From contig NZ_WOVL01000024.1 of the NCBI RefSeq assembly GCF_009737085.1, forward strand, positions 1 to 64,000: 64,000 bases of DNA, given 5' to 3'. This stretch comes from Paenibacillus sp. NEAU-GSW1. Lineage in GTDB: Bacteria > Bacillota > Bacilli > Paenibacillales > Paenibacillaceae. The notes under the pieces were generated by a model. That model made no database searches. It saw nothing but the letters and a program-made list of their open reading frames with translations, and was not told the DNA's origin. Each line of letters begins with the position of its first letter. Within the stretch, counting starts at the first letter, position 1. Below, in pieces: positions 41,571 to 50,501 of the stretch. The position numbers and the translations under genes are program-made.

Positions 41571-41699
41571 CTAGGTTGCCGGGCGATTAGGCCCGTCCAA
41601 TTTCTTGTCAAAGCCGGGCGCTTCAGGGGCAGCGTTCGCCCTTTCTTTGCCGCGCGAAGCCGATGGCGCCGTTTTATTGCCTGTTTGCCGCTCTGTCAT
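41571..41699 (-). CDS. 42-aa small protein upstream of the DUF3905 gene
   Basis: AGGAGGGATTACG sits directly before an ATG at 41699, an excellent ribosome binding site. The product starts MTERQTGNKTAPSASRGKE and ends PGFDKKLDGPNRPAT; it is hydrophilic, rich in Ala, Pro, Lys and Arg, and has no signal peptide. The stop is 12 bases before the DUF3905 start, so they are co-transcribed. I do not recognise a named family, though the FDKKLDGPNRP tail looks like a conserved motif. A minor spore protein is possible. Confidence 0.65.
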   Translation of the reverse strand: MTERQTGNKTAPSASRGKERANAAPEAPGFDKKLDGPNRPAT

Positions 41700-41769
41700 C
41701 GTAATCCCTCCTGGTCATCTAAGTTTTATCAACGATAGTATGCTCAGATCGGAATCACGATATGACTGG

Positions 41770-43437
41770 TCAAGCCGTTTTACGGTTAAAAGAGACAATA
41801 AACGTCGTACCTTCACCTTCTGTCGATTCCACTTCAATTTTGCCGTTATGCCTTTCAGCGATGCTTAGGCAGAGCGGCAGGCCAAGACCGGTTCCCCGCG
41901 TTTTGGTCGTAAAAAACGGTTCAAACAGCCGCTTCATCTGTTCCTGAGGGATGCCGACGCCGCGGTCCTGTATACGGAGCTCGATTCGCTCCTTCTCCTC
42001 GGAATAATTCGTCTGCAGCTTGAGCACGCCTTTATCGCCCATCGCTTCCATGCCGTTTCTAGCCAAGTTGAGCAGCAGTTGCTTAATTTCTTTATTGTTA
42101 AGCAAGAGGAGCGGTATGTAATCGCAAAGCTCCAGCTCGATCGTCTGTCCCCTCATGTTGGCATCCGCGTCCAGCAACGGGCTCAACTCGAGAATGATAT
42201 CGTGCAAGGAGCCCATCTCCATCGTGAGAGCCCTGTTCTGCGCCAGTGACAAAAAGTCGCTAATAATCGAGTTCGCCCGGTCGAGTTCTTCTATTATAAT
42301 ATGGTAATATTGCTGCTGATTATCCGGGCTTCTTTCCTTCAAAAGCTGAACAAAGCCGCGTATAACGGCCATCGGATTGCGAATCTCGTGCGTAATGCTG
42401 GCCGCCATTTGTCCGACGAGGCTCAGGCGCTCCATTCGATCGACTTCGCTTCGCAGCAAGAATAGCTCCGATACGTCTTGCGCAATGATTGCCGCGCCCG
42501 TAATAATTAAACCGTCCGGCATTTGACGGATCGGGAAAGCATTTTTAACAAGGGTCCGGCCGTCTTCAACAACCGTTTCAAGCTGCGTATTGTTGCCTTT
42601 CAACGCTTCGCGCAGAAGCTTTATGTCCGTTTCCTGATGTGTGCTGTGAAAAAAGGCGGTGAAATATTTGCCGACAATTTCATCCCGTTCATGGATATTC
42701 GACTGTGCATGGAATAAGCGATAGCCCATTTCATTAAGATGCGTAATCCGGCCATGATGATTAACGAGCATGACGGCGAAAGCGGTCTCATCAATAAATT
42801 GCTGAAGCTTTTCCACTTCACGGCGATGATTGACGGAAATGCGCTTCAAATCGAAGTGAAGCTGACGATTCTCTTTCAAGCTTTCGATAATAAAAACGGA
42901 TACCCACACGGCCGCAATCGATCCAACCATTTGCAGCAAGCTGGTGAATATCAAGTTATCAAGAAGCGGCAAATCATAAATAATCAAATAAGCCAGGCTC
43001 GTTATATAATAAAGAATAACGAACGCGCCTAAGGATAAAATGGCTATTCGTTGTTTGGATTCCCGCCGCGCGCGTTGAAACGACTTCATAATAAGAAGCA
43101 TAGCAGGAATGTACGATAATATAAAAATGACCAAAATAGACAATTCAAAAAAATTGTCGATATTTGGAATTCGGAAGCATATGTAAATAGAAATGAGACC
43201 GAACATGGCATATGGACCGCCATACAATGTACCGATCACTAAGGGCACCATCCGAAAATTCAGATCATAGCCGTTTAAACGAACGGAAACAAGCATGCAA
43301 AATACCATTGATATGCAGCTGACAATGGTTAGAAAGGCCGGAATACCGCTCCAGCTTCGTTCTCGATTATGCCAAAGTTGAAATGCAAAAACCGGCATTA
43401 AGGAAATGATGAATTGAATCAGCGTTTCTTTCAGCAC
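41770..43437 (-). CDS. Membrane sensor histidine kinase, KinB-like
   Basis: A 555-aa kinase. The N-terminal ~195 residues hold about six membrane segments of the LytS/KinB-like 5TM type (NFRMVPLVIGTLYGGPYAMF). A PAS domain follows (~205-325; FAVMLVNHHGRITHLNEMGY). The phospho-acceptor His is in MAASITHEIRNPMAVIRGFV (~350), then the ATPase with N box LLLNLARNGMEAM, RIQDRGVGIP and TRGTGLGLPL. No response regulator is adjacent, as is usual for kinases feeding the Spo0F phosphorelay. A kapB homologue lies 30 kb away. The start is GTG at 43437 with GAGGGAG 13 bases upstream, rather far. Confidence 0.88.
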   Translation of the reverse strand: MLKETLIQFIISLMPVFAFQLWHNRERSWSGIPAFLTIVSCISMVFCMLVSVRLNGYDLNFRMVPLVIGTLYGGPYAMFGLISIYICFRIPNIDNFFELSILVIFILSYIPAMLLIMKSFQRARRESKQRIAILSLGAFVILYYITSLAYLIIYDLPLLDNLIFTSLLQMVGSIAAVWVSVFIIESLKENRQLHFDLKRISVNHRREVEKLQQFIDETAFAVMLVNHHGRITHLNEMGYRLFHAQSNIHERDEIVGKYFTAFFHSTHQETDIKLLREALKGNNTQLETVVEDGRTLVKNAFPIRQMPDGLIITGAAIIAQDVSELFLLRSEVDRMERLSLVGQMAASITHEIRNPMAVIRGFVQLLKERSPDNQQQYYHIIIEELDRANSIISDFLSLAQNRALTMEMGSLHDIILELSPLLDADANMRGQTIELELCDYIPLLLLNNKEIKQLLLNLARNGMEAMGDKGVLKLQTNYSEEKERIELRIQDRGVGIPQEQMKRLFEPFFTTKTRGTGLGLPLCLSIAERHNGKIEVESTEGEGTTFIVSFNRKTA

Positions 43438-43546
43438 GGACGATCAGTCTCCCTCTAACCGTGTTCTGGTGGGCTGCCTGCATTCCCAGCTGTTGTATTA
43501 TTAATAGACTTACTGTTAGTCCGATTAAAACATAAACGACCTTTTT

Positions 43547-44401
43547 TTACAATTGTTGATTCATCCAATCGATAATGATCGCAATGACCCGTTCCGATTC
43601 CAAATCATTATGAAGCTCGTGATATCCGCCTTCGACGCTCACGAATTGGCAGCGGTCGCCGAGCACTGCCGCAATCTGAGCGCTTGCGTCATAAGATGTA
43701 ACGAGGTCTGCATTTCCATGCAGCAACAGCAGCGGCGCTTCAAGTTGTTCGATATGTCTAATCGCCCAATCCCCCGCAGCGTCAATGTTTAGAAAAGTGC
43801 GCAGCGTTATCCGCTTATGGGATAAGCGGTCCCCTTCGATCGGCGATACGCCGGCGCTGCCGGGACGATAAAGCTGCGATTCCTTCAGTCCTGTCGATTG
43901 GGACAAGCCAGGAGAGAGCCGCACAAGCATTTTGCCCAGCCATAATTGAATGGCGGAAGGCGATAAAGCAAGCTTTAGCCACGGGCTTGCAGCGATGACG
44001 CCTTGAACGTCCGGTTTCAGCCGCAATGCGGCGTTTAGCGCGACATTGCCTCCCATGCTGTGCCCGTATAGAAAACGAGGAATACCGGCATGCCGCTCAG
44101 CCGCTGCAGCCAGTAAAATTCCGACGTTTGCGGCTGTCGCCTCTATGGAGGACATATGCCCTCTTTTTCCTTCCGTTTTCCCATGGCCTTCCTGATCCAT
44201 AGCGAGCACCGCATACCCGGCAGCTGTCAATCTCTCGGCTACATGAGCATATCTTTCTCCATGCTCGCCCATTCCGTGCAATAAGCAGACGACAGCGCGA
44301 ATGGCAGGCGCCCCGCTGGAAACATCCGAATCGGCTACCCATTCCCGGACATACAGCCTGGAGCCTTCCATACCATTCAAGTGCCATTCCGAACGTTTCA
44401 T
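43547..44401 (-). CDS. Alpha/beta hydrolase, monoacylglycerol-lipase-like
   Basis: A 284-aa cytoplasmic hydrolase of the serine aminopeptidase S33/lysophospholipase type. VVCLLHGMGEHGERYAHVAE begins the core, DQEGHGKTEGKRGH follows, the nucleophile Ser is in FLYGHSMGGNVALNAAL, the Asp in LHGNADLVTSYD and the His in VEGGYHELHNDLE. ATG at 44401 is chosen because GGTGGAG lies about 9 bases before it; ATG and GTG codons up to four codons upstream are possible. A cre-like site lies 44-57 bases upstream, suggesting catabolite control. Confidence 0.88.
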   Translation of the reverse strand: MKRSEWHLNGMEGSRLYVREWVADSDVSSGAPAIRAVVCLLHGMGEHGERYAHVAERLTAAGYAVLAMDQEGHGKTEGKRGHMSSIEATAANVGILLAAAAERHAGIPRFLYGHSMGGNVALNAALRLKPDVQGVIAASPWLKLALSPSAIQLWLGKMLVRLSPGLSQSTGLKESQLYRPGSAGVSPIEGDRLSHKRITLRTFLNIDAAGDWAIRHIEQLEAPLLLLHGNADLVTSYDASAQIAAVLGDRCQFVSVEGGYHELHNDLESERVIAIIIDWMNQQL

Positions 44402-44444
44402 CCCCATCTCCACCCTTCGTCTCCGTTCAATATAGTTATTATAA

Positions 44445-44458
44445 CGTAAGCGCTCTCA
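44445..44458. promoter_or_regulatory. Candidate cre site (CcpA)
   Basis: CGTAAGCGCTCTCA matches the consensus TGWAANCGNTNWCA at 13 of 14 positions (first base differs). It lies between the lipase-like gene and the divergent flavoprotein gene. Confidence 0.55.
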
Positions 44459-44544
44459 TTGCAATGCTTGTCTTTGTAAAATTTATGATGAAATCATGTT
44501 ACAATAGAGGGCAGTGATCAAGCGAATGAAAGGCAGAGTGAACA

Positions 44545-45837
44545 ATGTTTGATGTTATTATTATCGGCGGCGGCCCCTCCGGGCTAATGGCAGCCGTTGC
44601 CGCAAGCGAGCACGGAGCAAGAACACTGCTGATCGACAAAGGGGACAAGCTTGGCCGCAAGCTCGGCATCTCAGGCGGCGGGCGCTGCAACGTTACGAAT
44701 GCGAAAGAACTCGACGAGCTCATCAAGCATATTCCTGGAAACGGAAGGTTTTTATACAGCGCCCTTGCTCAATTCGGCAACCGGGACATTATTTACTTTT
44801 TCGAGGAAATGGGCATTGCGCTGAAAGAGGAAGACAACGGCCGCATGTTCCCTGTTTCGGATAAAGCAAAGACGGTTGTGGATGCGCTCGTAGGCAAAGT
44901 CCGCGATCAAGGCGTCGAAATCCGTATCAATATGCCTGTCAAGGAAGTGCTTTATGAAGAAGGAGCCGTGAAAGGCGTACGGCTAGCCTCCGGCGATATC
45001 ATTGCCTCCAAAGCTGTCATTATCGCAACGGGCGGAAAATCCGTCCCGCAAACCGGTTCTACCGGCGACGGCTATCCTTGGGCGAAAAAAGCCGGTCACA
45101 CCATTACGGAACTGTTCCCGACCGAAGTGCCTCTCACCTCCAAGGAAGCATGGATTCAGAACCGGCAGCTTCAAGGCCTGTCGCTTCGCGATGTAACGCT
45201 GACCGTGTGGAATGCCAAGGGCAAAAAGCTCGTATCGCATAATGGCGATATGATATTTACCCATTTTGGCCTGTCGGGTCCAACCGCGCTTCGATGCAGC
45301 CAGTTTGTCGTGAAAGAAATTAAGAAAGCATTCGAAGCTGGCGAGGAAAAGCCTACCGCGCTCGTCACCATTGACTTGTTTCCGGATCGTACCGAAAGCG
45401 AGGTTTACGAAGAGACGCTTCATCTTGCCCGACAAGACCCGAAAAAAGCAGTGAAAAACGTATTGCGAACCTATTTGCAAGAACGCATCCTCGAGCTAAT
45501 GTTGCAGCAGTGCGGCATTAGCGGCGACGTGACCTACGACAACATCCCGAAAGGCCCTTGGCTAGAGCTGGCTAAACGTATCAAGCGCTTTCCGGTTGCG
45601 ATTGACGGCACGCTTTCGATCGAAGAAGCTTTCGTTACCGGCGGCGGCATCCATCTCAAAGAGATCGATCCCGGCAGCATGGAATCGAAGCTGATGCAGC
45701 GATTATATTTCTGCGGCGAAGTGCTGGATATACACGGATATACCGGCGGCTATAACATTACAGCCGCATTCAGCACCGGCTATAACGCCGGCAAAAGCGC
45801 GGCCGAGGCCGCATTGAACGATTTATTTCGGAGCTAA
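44545..45837 (+). CDS. HI0933/BaiN-like flavoprotein (YtfP type)
   Basis: A 430-aa FAD/NAD(P)-dependent oxidoreductase. The dinucleotide motif is [20 protein letters not shown], followed by the family-specific [20 protein letters not shown] contacts recur in [19 protein letters not shown] and the C-terminal [20 protein letters not shown]. This is the HI0933/YhiN/BaiN family, whose general role in bacteria is unclear although BaiN acts in bile acid dehydroxylation. AGGCAGAG is a weak ribosome binding site. It stands alone and ends at a strong terminator. Confidence 0.92.
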   Translation: MFDVIIIGGGPSGLMAAVAASEHGARTLLIDKGDKLGRKLGISGGGRCNVTNAKELDELIKHIPGNGRFLYSALAQFGNRDIIYFFEEMGIALKEEDNGRMFPVSDKAKTVVDALVGKVRDQGVEIRINMPVKEVLYEEGAVKGVRLASGDIIASKAVIIATGGKSVPQTGSTGDGYPWAKKAGHTITELFPTEVPLTSKEAWIQNRQLQGLSLRDVTLTVWNAKGKKLVSHNGDMIFTHFGLSGPTALRCSQFVVKEIKKAFEAGEEKPTALVTIDLFPDRTESEVYEETLHLARQDPKKAVKNVLRTYLQERILELMLQQCGISGDVTYDNIPKGPWLELAKRIKRFPVAIDGTLSIEEAFVTGGGIHLKEIDPGSMESKLMQRLYFCGEVLDIHGYTGGYNITAAFSTGYNAGKSAAEAALNDLFRS

Positions 45838-45851
45838 TCATAAAAGTATGC

Positions 45852-45890
45852 AAAAAGCCTGCGCAGGAACGAGTCCTGCGCAGGCTTTTT
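45852..45890. terminator. Bidirectional intrinsic terminator
   Basis: AAAAAGCCTGCGCAGGA pairs perfectly with TCCTGCGCAGGCTTTTT, between the convergent flavoprotein gene and a small acidic protein gene. Confidence 0.95.
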
Positions 45891-45898
45891 CAAATTGA

Positions 45899-46276
45899 TT
45901 ACACGATAAAATGATCGTAGCTGCCGTCATCGGGCTCGAAATCCTCATGATTATCGTCATTCCAATTGCGCAAACCTTCCGCTTCTTCATCCGCAGCATT
46001 CCAGTCTTCATTGACGACATGAGCCGGTATTGTAATCGCATTAAGCGAATAGGCCGTATCGGTAACTGCTTCCGAGCCGATAGCGGCCTGCTCCACCAAT
46101 CGCCCGCCATGCGCCTGCGCAATTTCAAGCGCAGACGTCAAGTCCGCCCCCTCTACATGAATATGTACCCGATTCGCTTCATGCATCATCGGCTCATAGC
46201 CAAGCTCCTGCAGCGTATCGCATGCAATCGCCGCGCTCGATGCGTCGGCAAAGTCGAATAAAATAGCTGAACTCAT
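45899..46276 (-). CDS. Small acidic protein of unknown function
   Basis: A 125-aa soluble protein. The first ~70 residues (AILFDFADASSAAIACDTLQ, ANRVHIHVEGADLTSALEIA) suggest a beta-alpha-beta ferredoxin-like or ACT-like fold. The C-terminal third is very acidic and Asn-rich (NWNDDNHEDFEPDDGSYD). No catalytic motif is visible. ATG at 46276 has GGAGATGA 6 bases upstream; the GTG two codons earlier overlaps that site. I recognise no named family. Confidence 0.65.
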   Translation of the reverse strand: MSSAILFDFADASSAAIACDTLQELGYEPMMHEANRVHIHVEGADLTSALEIAQAHGGRLVEQAAIGSEAVTDTAYSLNAITIPAHVVNEDWNAADEEAEGLRNWNDDNHEDFEPDDGSYDHFIV

Positions 46277-46487
46277 CTGCACTCATCTCCTACATAAACT
46301 GATTTGCTTCGTTCACTCAACTAGTTTGTCCTAAAATCAGCCACATCTATATGCGAAAACATATTGTCATTTCATTATTTTCCACTATAATTTAATGTAA
46401 CCGATTGACGTTAACTTATCTAACATAACTAGTGATTAATATTACCATAACTTGATTTTATATTCCCTCAAAGGTGGTGTCATCCAG

Positions 46488-47387
46488 ATGTACAACATTT
46501 TCTACATGCTAAATGAGCCGATGATGATCGTAGAATTTGAGCATAACCGCTGGTACGTTCGCGACGTGAATCATTCATTCACTCTGCTAACCGGCTATAA
46601 GAAAAGCGAGCTGATTGACATTGATCCGAACGGCCTTCTCAAAGAAGGCCTGTCCTTTCACCAATTAACCGCAGCGCTTGCCGAGGATAACGCTGACAAT
46701 TCCGCCGAATGGGAGCTCGTTACGCGCCTGACTCGCCCCGTTCCCGTCAAGCTGACGTGCAGAAGGCTGCCGCAAGACAATATGTCCGGCTTTGGCTATA
46801 TCGTCAACTGCATCGATTTGTCCGAATCGAATTGGATCGACGATTTCGCGCAAGACAATCAAATCGTCATGACGTTGAATGTATCCGAGCAATTCCGAAT
46901 TGTTGACGCCAAACGCTACTACTCTCCTCTCAAGCAGCGTACTTCCAGTCTCGTCAATCAGTGCATACTTGATTTCATTGCGGAAGACAGCGTATTGCCG
47001 CTCCGCCGCGTGATGGATAATGTCCGCAAAACCGGCATAGCCGAGCAAATGGAGCTGCGTATGTCGATTAACGACAAAGCTTATTTGGCTTCGGCTATCA
47101 TCAAGCCGTTCTACAACGGCAATAAAAGCTTCCGCTGCTTCTCCATCATTATTACCGAACTTAACTTGCACGCGCAGGACGAAGACTCCTCTTACAAGCT
47201 GCGCATGCTTATGCTGAATAAAAACATTTCAGCCACTTCACTCGCCCAATCGACGCTTATTTCCCTTACGACCATCTCCAAAATACGCAACGGAAAAATA
47301 AAAAAGCCTCAACGCCTCACGGCGGAATTGATTGCCGGAGAGCTGGGCGTTAAGCCGGAGTCGATCTGGAGCAGCTTTAAACGATAA
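46488..47387 (+). CDS. PAS-PAS-HTH transcriptional regulator
   Basis: A 299-aa one-component regulator. The first PAS-like domain (~10-120) has EPMMIVEFEHNRWYVRDVNH and FTLLTGYKKSELIDI. A second PAS-like region (~125-225) contains IVMTLNVSEQFRIVDAKRYY. The C-terminal ~65 residues are an XRE-type helix-turn-helix: LRMLMLNKNISATSLAQSTL, ISLTTISKIRNGKIKKPQRL and AGELGVKPESIW. No membrane segment or kinase domain is present. ATG at 46488 has AAGGTGGTG 8 bases upstream. The signal and targets are unknown; the gene stands alone. Confidence 0.8.
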   Translation: MYNIFYMLNEPMMIVEFEHNRWYVRDVNHSFTLLTGYKKSELIDIDPNGLLKEGLSFHQLTAALAEDNADNSAEWELVTRLTRPVPVKLTCRRLPQDNMSGFGYIVNCIDLSESNWIDDFAQDNQIVMTLNVSEQFRIVDAKRYYSPLKQRTSSLVNQCILDFIAEDSVLPLRRVMDNVRKTGIAEQMELRMSINDKAYLASAIIKPFYNGNKSFRCFSIIITELNLHAQDEDSSYKLRMLMLNKNISATSLAQSTLISLTTISKIRNGKIKKPQRLTAELIAGELGVKPESIWSSFKR

Positions 47388-47414
47388 CGTTCCGCTGCCG
47401 CAGCAAGCCCATAC

Positions 47415-47450
47415 GAAAAAAAGCCGTTCCTCCAAATAAGAGGAACGGCA
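47415..47450 (-). terminator. Terminator of the xylAB operon
   Basis: GCCGTTCCTC pairs with GAGGAACGGC. On the minus strand the stem is followed by TTTTTTTCG, 36 bases after the xylB stop. Confidence 0.88.
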
Positions 47451-47485
47451 TCAACTCGCGATTATTCCATTGTATTGCCGATGTT

Positions 47486-48982
47486 CTAGTTCCGGTAAGG
47501 AACCAGTGCTTCATTCAATCCGCGCGTTTGCGCGTAAACCTGCTGATACACACGGAACAAGCCTTTGTAAGCTTCAACCGCTTCAGCTTGCGGCTCGTAA
47601 GAAACCGCGTGTTTCACATATTGTTGTGCGCATGCCTCCAGGCTTGGATACCAGCCGCAGCCGTAAGCTGCCAGCATGGCCGCGCCAAGGCCAGGGCCTT
47701 GCTCATTCTCAAGCGCAACGACGTTGGCGCCAAAAATATCGGCCTGCATTTGCAGCCAAACCGGATTTTGCGCGCCGCCTCCGATCGAAACGATCGTATC
47801 GACTGTCTTGCCCGCTTTGCGAAACATATCAACCGATTCGTTGAGCGAGAACGTAATGCCCTCCATAACCGCACGTGCGAAATGGATTCGCTCATGCGAG
47901 CCGTCTACGCCGATAAAGCTTGCGCGAATGGCAGGATCGGCATGAGGCGTCCGCTCGCCGACAAGATACGGCGTGAAGAGCAGACCGTTCGCGCCAGGCT
48001 TTACTTCGTTGACGCCTTGAAGCAATTGATCGAACGATTCGTTCGGCGCGAACGTCTTTTTGAACCAGCTCAGGCTGTAGCCTGCAGCCAGCGTAACGCC
48101 CATTGCATAGAACGAATCTTCTTTGCCGTGATTGAAGAAGTGGACTTTGCCGCCGAAATCTTTATCCTTGTCATTCTCATAGGAGAGAATAACGCCGGAC
48201 GTTCCGATGCTGCAAAGCGTCAGCCCTTCGCTCAGGATGCCTGCGCCGATTGCGCCGCAAGCGTTGTCCGCTCCGCCGGCAAACACCTTCGTCGAAGGAA
48301 GCAGGCCGGAAGCAGCCGCCGCTTCAGGAAGCAGCGTGCCGACGAGACCATGCGATTCAACTAACGGCGGGCAGAAGCTTGCCGGAAGTCCGAAAGCAGC
48401 AAGCACGTCGCTGCTCCACTTCTTGCCGGCTACATCGAGAATGAGTGTGCCCGCCGCATCGGAGTAATCCATGTGAAGCTCGCCGGTCAACCGGTAGCGC
48501 ACATAGTCCTTCGGCAGAAGGAACAGCTTCGCTTCAGCGAAAGCTTGAGGCTCGTATTGGCGAACCCACAAAATTTTAGGAAGCGTGAAGCCTTCCAGCG
48601 CCGGATTGCGCGTTACGCTAAGCAGCTTGTCGCCAAGCGTCGCTTCAATCTCACGGCATTGCGCCGTCGTGCGCGTATCGTTCCACAAAATAGCGTTGCG
48701 GATCGGGTCGCCCGCTTCGTTCAACAGCACGAGTCCGTGCATTTGACCGGAGAAGCTGATGCCTTCGATCTGTTCGGCGGATACGCCGGCTGCCGAGGAC
48801 AATTCCTTCAGCGCTTCCAGCGTCGCATCCACCCAATCATCCGGCTTCTGCTCGCTCCAGCCGCTATGCTCATGGAAGAGCGGGTAGCTGCGCGATGCTT
48901 CCGCAGCTACCGTGCCTTCCCGGTCAACGAGCAGCACTTTAACGGCGCTCGTACCAAGATCTACACCAATAACATAACTCAT
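47486..48982 (-). CDS. xylB: Xylulokinase
   Basis: A 498-aa FGGY-type sugar kinase that phosphorylates D-xylulose. The N-terminal ATP motif is VIGVDLGTSAVKVLLVDREG. FSGQMHGLVLLNEAGDPIRN includes the xylulokinase-specific MHG, followed by ILWNDTRT. FAGGADNACGAIGAGI holds the catalytic Asp, and TIVSIGGGAQNPVWLQMQAD is the FGGY signature 2 region. It follows xylA after 20 bases, with GGGAGG before its ATG. The product, xylulose 5-phosphate, enters the pentose phosphate pathway. Confidence 0.96.
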   Translation of the reverse strand: MSYVIGVDLGTSAVKVLLVDREGTVAAEASRSYPLFHEHSGWSEQKPDDWVDATLEALKELSSAAGVSAEQIEGISFSGQMHGLVLLNEAGDPIRNAILWNDTRTTAQCREIEATLGDKLLSVTRNPALEGFTLPKILWVRQYEPQAFAEAKLFLLPKDYVRYRLTGELHMDYSDAAGTLILDVAGKKWSSDVLAAFGLPASFCPPLVESHGLVGTLLPEAAAASGLLPSTKVFAGGADNACGAIGAGILSEGLTLCSIGTSGVILSYENDKDKDFGGKVHFFNHGKEDSFYAMGVTLAAGYSLSWFKKTFAPNESFDQLLQGVNEVKPGANGLLFTPYLVGERTPHADPAIRASFIGVDGSHERIHFARAVMEGITFSLNESVDMFRKAGKTVDTIVSIGGGAQNPVWLQMQADIFGANVVALENEQGPGLGAAMLAAYGCGWYPSLEACAQQYVKHAVSYEPQAEAVEAYKGLFRVYQQVYAQTRGLNEALVPYRN

Positions 48983-49002
48983 AGGAATGGGATCCTCCCG
49001 GA

Positions 49003-50316
49003 TTAAACGCTGAAAATAACTTCGCTCAGCATCAGTTTGATCCGCTCTTGACGGCCGGACTCGACTTTAATCGGATTGTTTTGCAGCGTGTATTGCTCAA
49101 GCGATGCAAGCGTAGCTTTGCCGGAAACGATGTCCGCGCCAATGCCTTCTTTGAAGCTGCGGTAGCGGTTTTCTACGATGCCGTCGAGAATTTTCTCCTC
49201 GATCAGTTTTGCAGCTGCTTTCAAGCCCCAAGCGAAGCTGTCCATGCCTGCGATGTGAGCAAGGAACAAGTCTTCAACTTCGAACGAACCACGGCGTACT
49301 TTAGCGTCGAAGTTTACGCCGCCACGGCCGATGCCGCCAGCTTTCAGCACTTCATACATCGTCAAAGTTGTCGAGTACAGGTCAGTAGGGAATTCGTCTG
49401 TATCCCAGCCGAGAAGCAGATCGCCTTGGTTCGCATCAAGCGATCCAAGCATGCCGTTGATTGCAGCAGTGCGGATTTCGTGCTCGAACGTGTGGCCAGC
49501 CAGCGTTGCATGGTTCGCTTCAAGGTTCAATTTGAAATGATCTTTCAAGCCGTATTTTTGCAAGAATGCAATTGTTGTAGCGGAGTCGAAGTCGTATTGG
49601 TGTTTCGTTGGCTCTTTCGGTTTAGGCTCGATCAGGAATTGCGCGTCGAAGCCGATTTCTTTCGCGTATGCGATCGCCATATGGTACAAGCGTGCAAGGT
49701 TGTCGAGCTCAAAGCCCATATCTGTGTTCAGAAGCGTTTCGTAGCCTTCACGGCCGCCCCAGAATACATAGTTTTCTGCGCCCAGCTCTTTGCCGACTTC
49801 CAGACCTTTTTTCAATTGCGCGCCAGCATATGCGTAAACTTCAGCATTTACTGCTGTACCTGCGCCGTGTACAAAACGCGGGTTGGAGAACATGTTAACT
49901 GTATTCCACAGCAATTTTTTGCCGGATTGTTTCATATGATCTTTCATCATCGCTACGATGACGTCAAGGTTTTTGTTCGATTCTGCAAGCGTGCTGCCTT
50001 CTGGAGCGATATCCACGTCATGGAACGCGAAGAAAGGAACGTTCAATTTATCAAGGAATTCGAAGTTCGCTTCTACGCGAGCTTTCGCGCGGTCCAGACC
50101 GTCGAATTTATCCCAGCCGCGAACCATTGTTGCGTTGCCGAATGGATCAGCGCCGTTAGCGTTGAATGTATGCCAGTAAGCAACTGCGAAGCGCAAATGC
50201 TCTTCCATCGTTTTGCCCAGAACAACTTGGTTTGGATCGTAGTGTTTGAATGCAAGCGGATTGTTGGAGCCTTTGCCCTCGAATTGAATTTTGCCGATAT
50301 TCGCGAAGTAAGTCAT
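49003..50316 (-). CDS. xylA: Xylose isomerase
   Basis: A 437-aa metal-dependent TIM-barrel enzyme converting D-xylose to D-xylulose; class II by length and N-terminal insert. Key motifs are [20 protein letters not shown] (catalytic His and Asp), [37 protein letters not shown] (metal-binding Glu), [18 protein letters not shown] (metal-binding Glu and His) and [10 protein letters not shown] (Asp). GGGAGG lies 10 bases before the ATG. It is the first gene of xylAB, controlled by XylR at xylO and apparently by CcpA at a cre site just after the -10. Confidence 0.97.
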   Translation of the reverse strand: MTYFANIGKIQFEGKGSNNPLAFKHYDPNQVVLGKTMEEHLRFAVAYWHTFNANGADPFGNATMVRGWDKFDGLDRAKARVEANFEFLDKLNVPFFAFHDVDIAPEGSTLAESNKNLDVIVAMMKDHMKQSGKKLLWNTVNMFSNPRFVHGAGTAVNAEVYAYAGAQLKKGLEVGKELGAENYVFWGGREGYETLLNTDMGFELDNLARLYHMAIAYAKEIGFDAQFLIEPKPKEPTKHQYDFDSATTIAFLQKYGLKDHFKLNLEANHATLAGHTFEHEIRTAAINGMLGSLDANQGDLLLGWDTDEFPTDLYSTTLTMYEVLKAGGIGRGGVNFDAKVRRGSFEVEDLFLAHIAGMDSFAWGLKAAAKLIEEKILDGIVENRYRSFKEGIGADIVSGKATLASLEQYTLQNNPIKVESGRQERIKLMLSEVIFSV

Positions 50317-50364
50317 GAATAAATGGCCTCCCTTAGAATAGTAAAATGGTTGATTTGGTTTTCT

Positions 50365-50378
50365 TGAAAACGTTCACC
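50365..50378. promoter_or_regulatory. cre site in the xylA leader
   Basis: TGAAAACGTTCACC matches TGWAANCGNTNWCA at 13 of 14 positions. It lies just downstream of the xylA -10, where CcpA would block transcription when better sugars are available. Confidence 0.7.
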
Positions 50379-50381
50379 TAG

Positions 50382-50411
50382 AGCATAACATGACTAGACT
50401 TAGTTTGTCTA
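50382..50411 (-). promoter_or_regulatory. xylA promoter
   Basis: On the minus strand TAGACA (50406-50411), an 18-base spacer and TATGCT (50382-50387). The -35 lies inside the xylO operator, so repressor binding would exclude RNA polymerase. Confidence 0.6.
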
Positions 50412-50424
50412 TTAAACAAACAAA
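50400..50424. promoter_or_regulatory. xylO operator (XylR binding site)
   Basis: TTAGTTTGT-N6-AACAAACAAA is an inverted repeat with one mismatch and closely follows the known B. subtilis xylO sequence (TTAGTTTGTT ... AACAAACTAA). It sits between divergent xylA and xylR. Confidence 0.85.
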
Positions 50425-50501
50425 GTTTTGTGGTATCCTTATTTTAGAACAGCTTGTGTTACAATGACATAGAACGGATTAACGGACGGAGGCTATTTTC
50501 A

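Noticed and set aside
49048..50322. A 424-codon open frame antisense to xylA
   Set aside because: Shadow frame of a clearly identified gene with no ribosome binding site or motif of its own.
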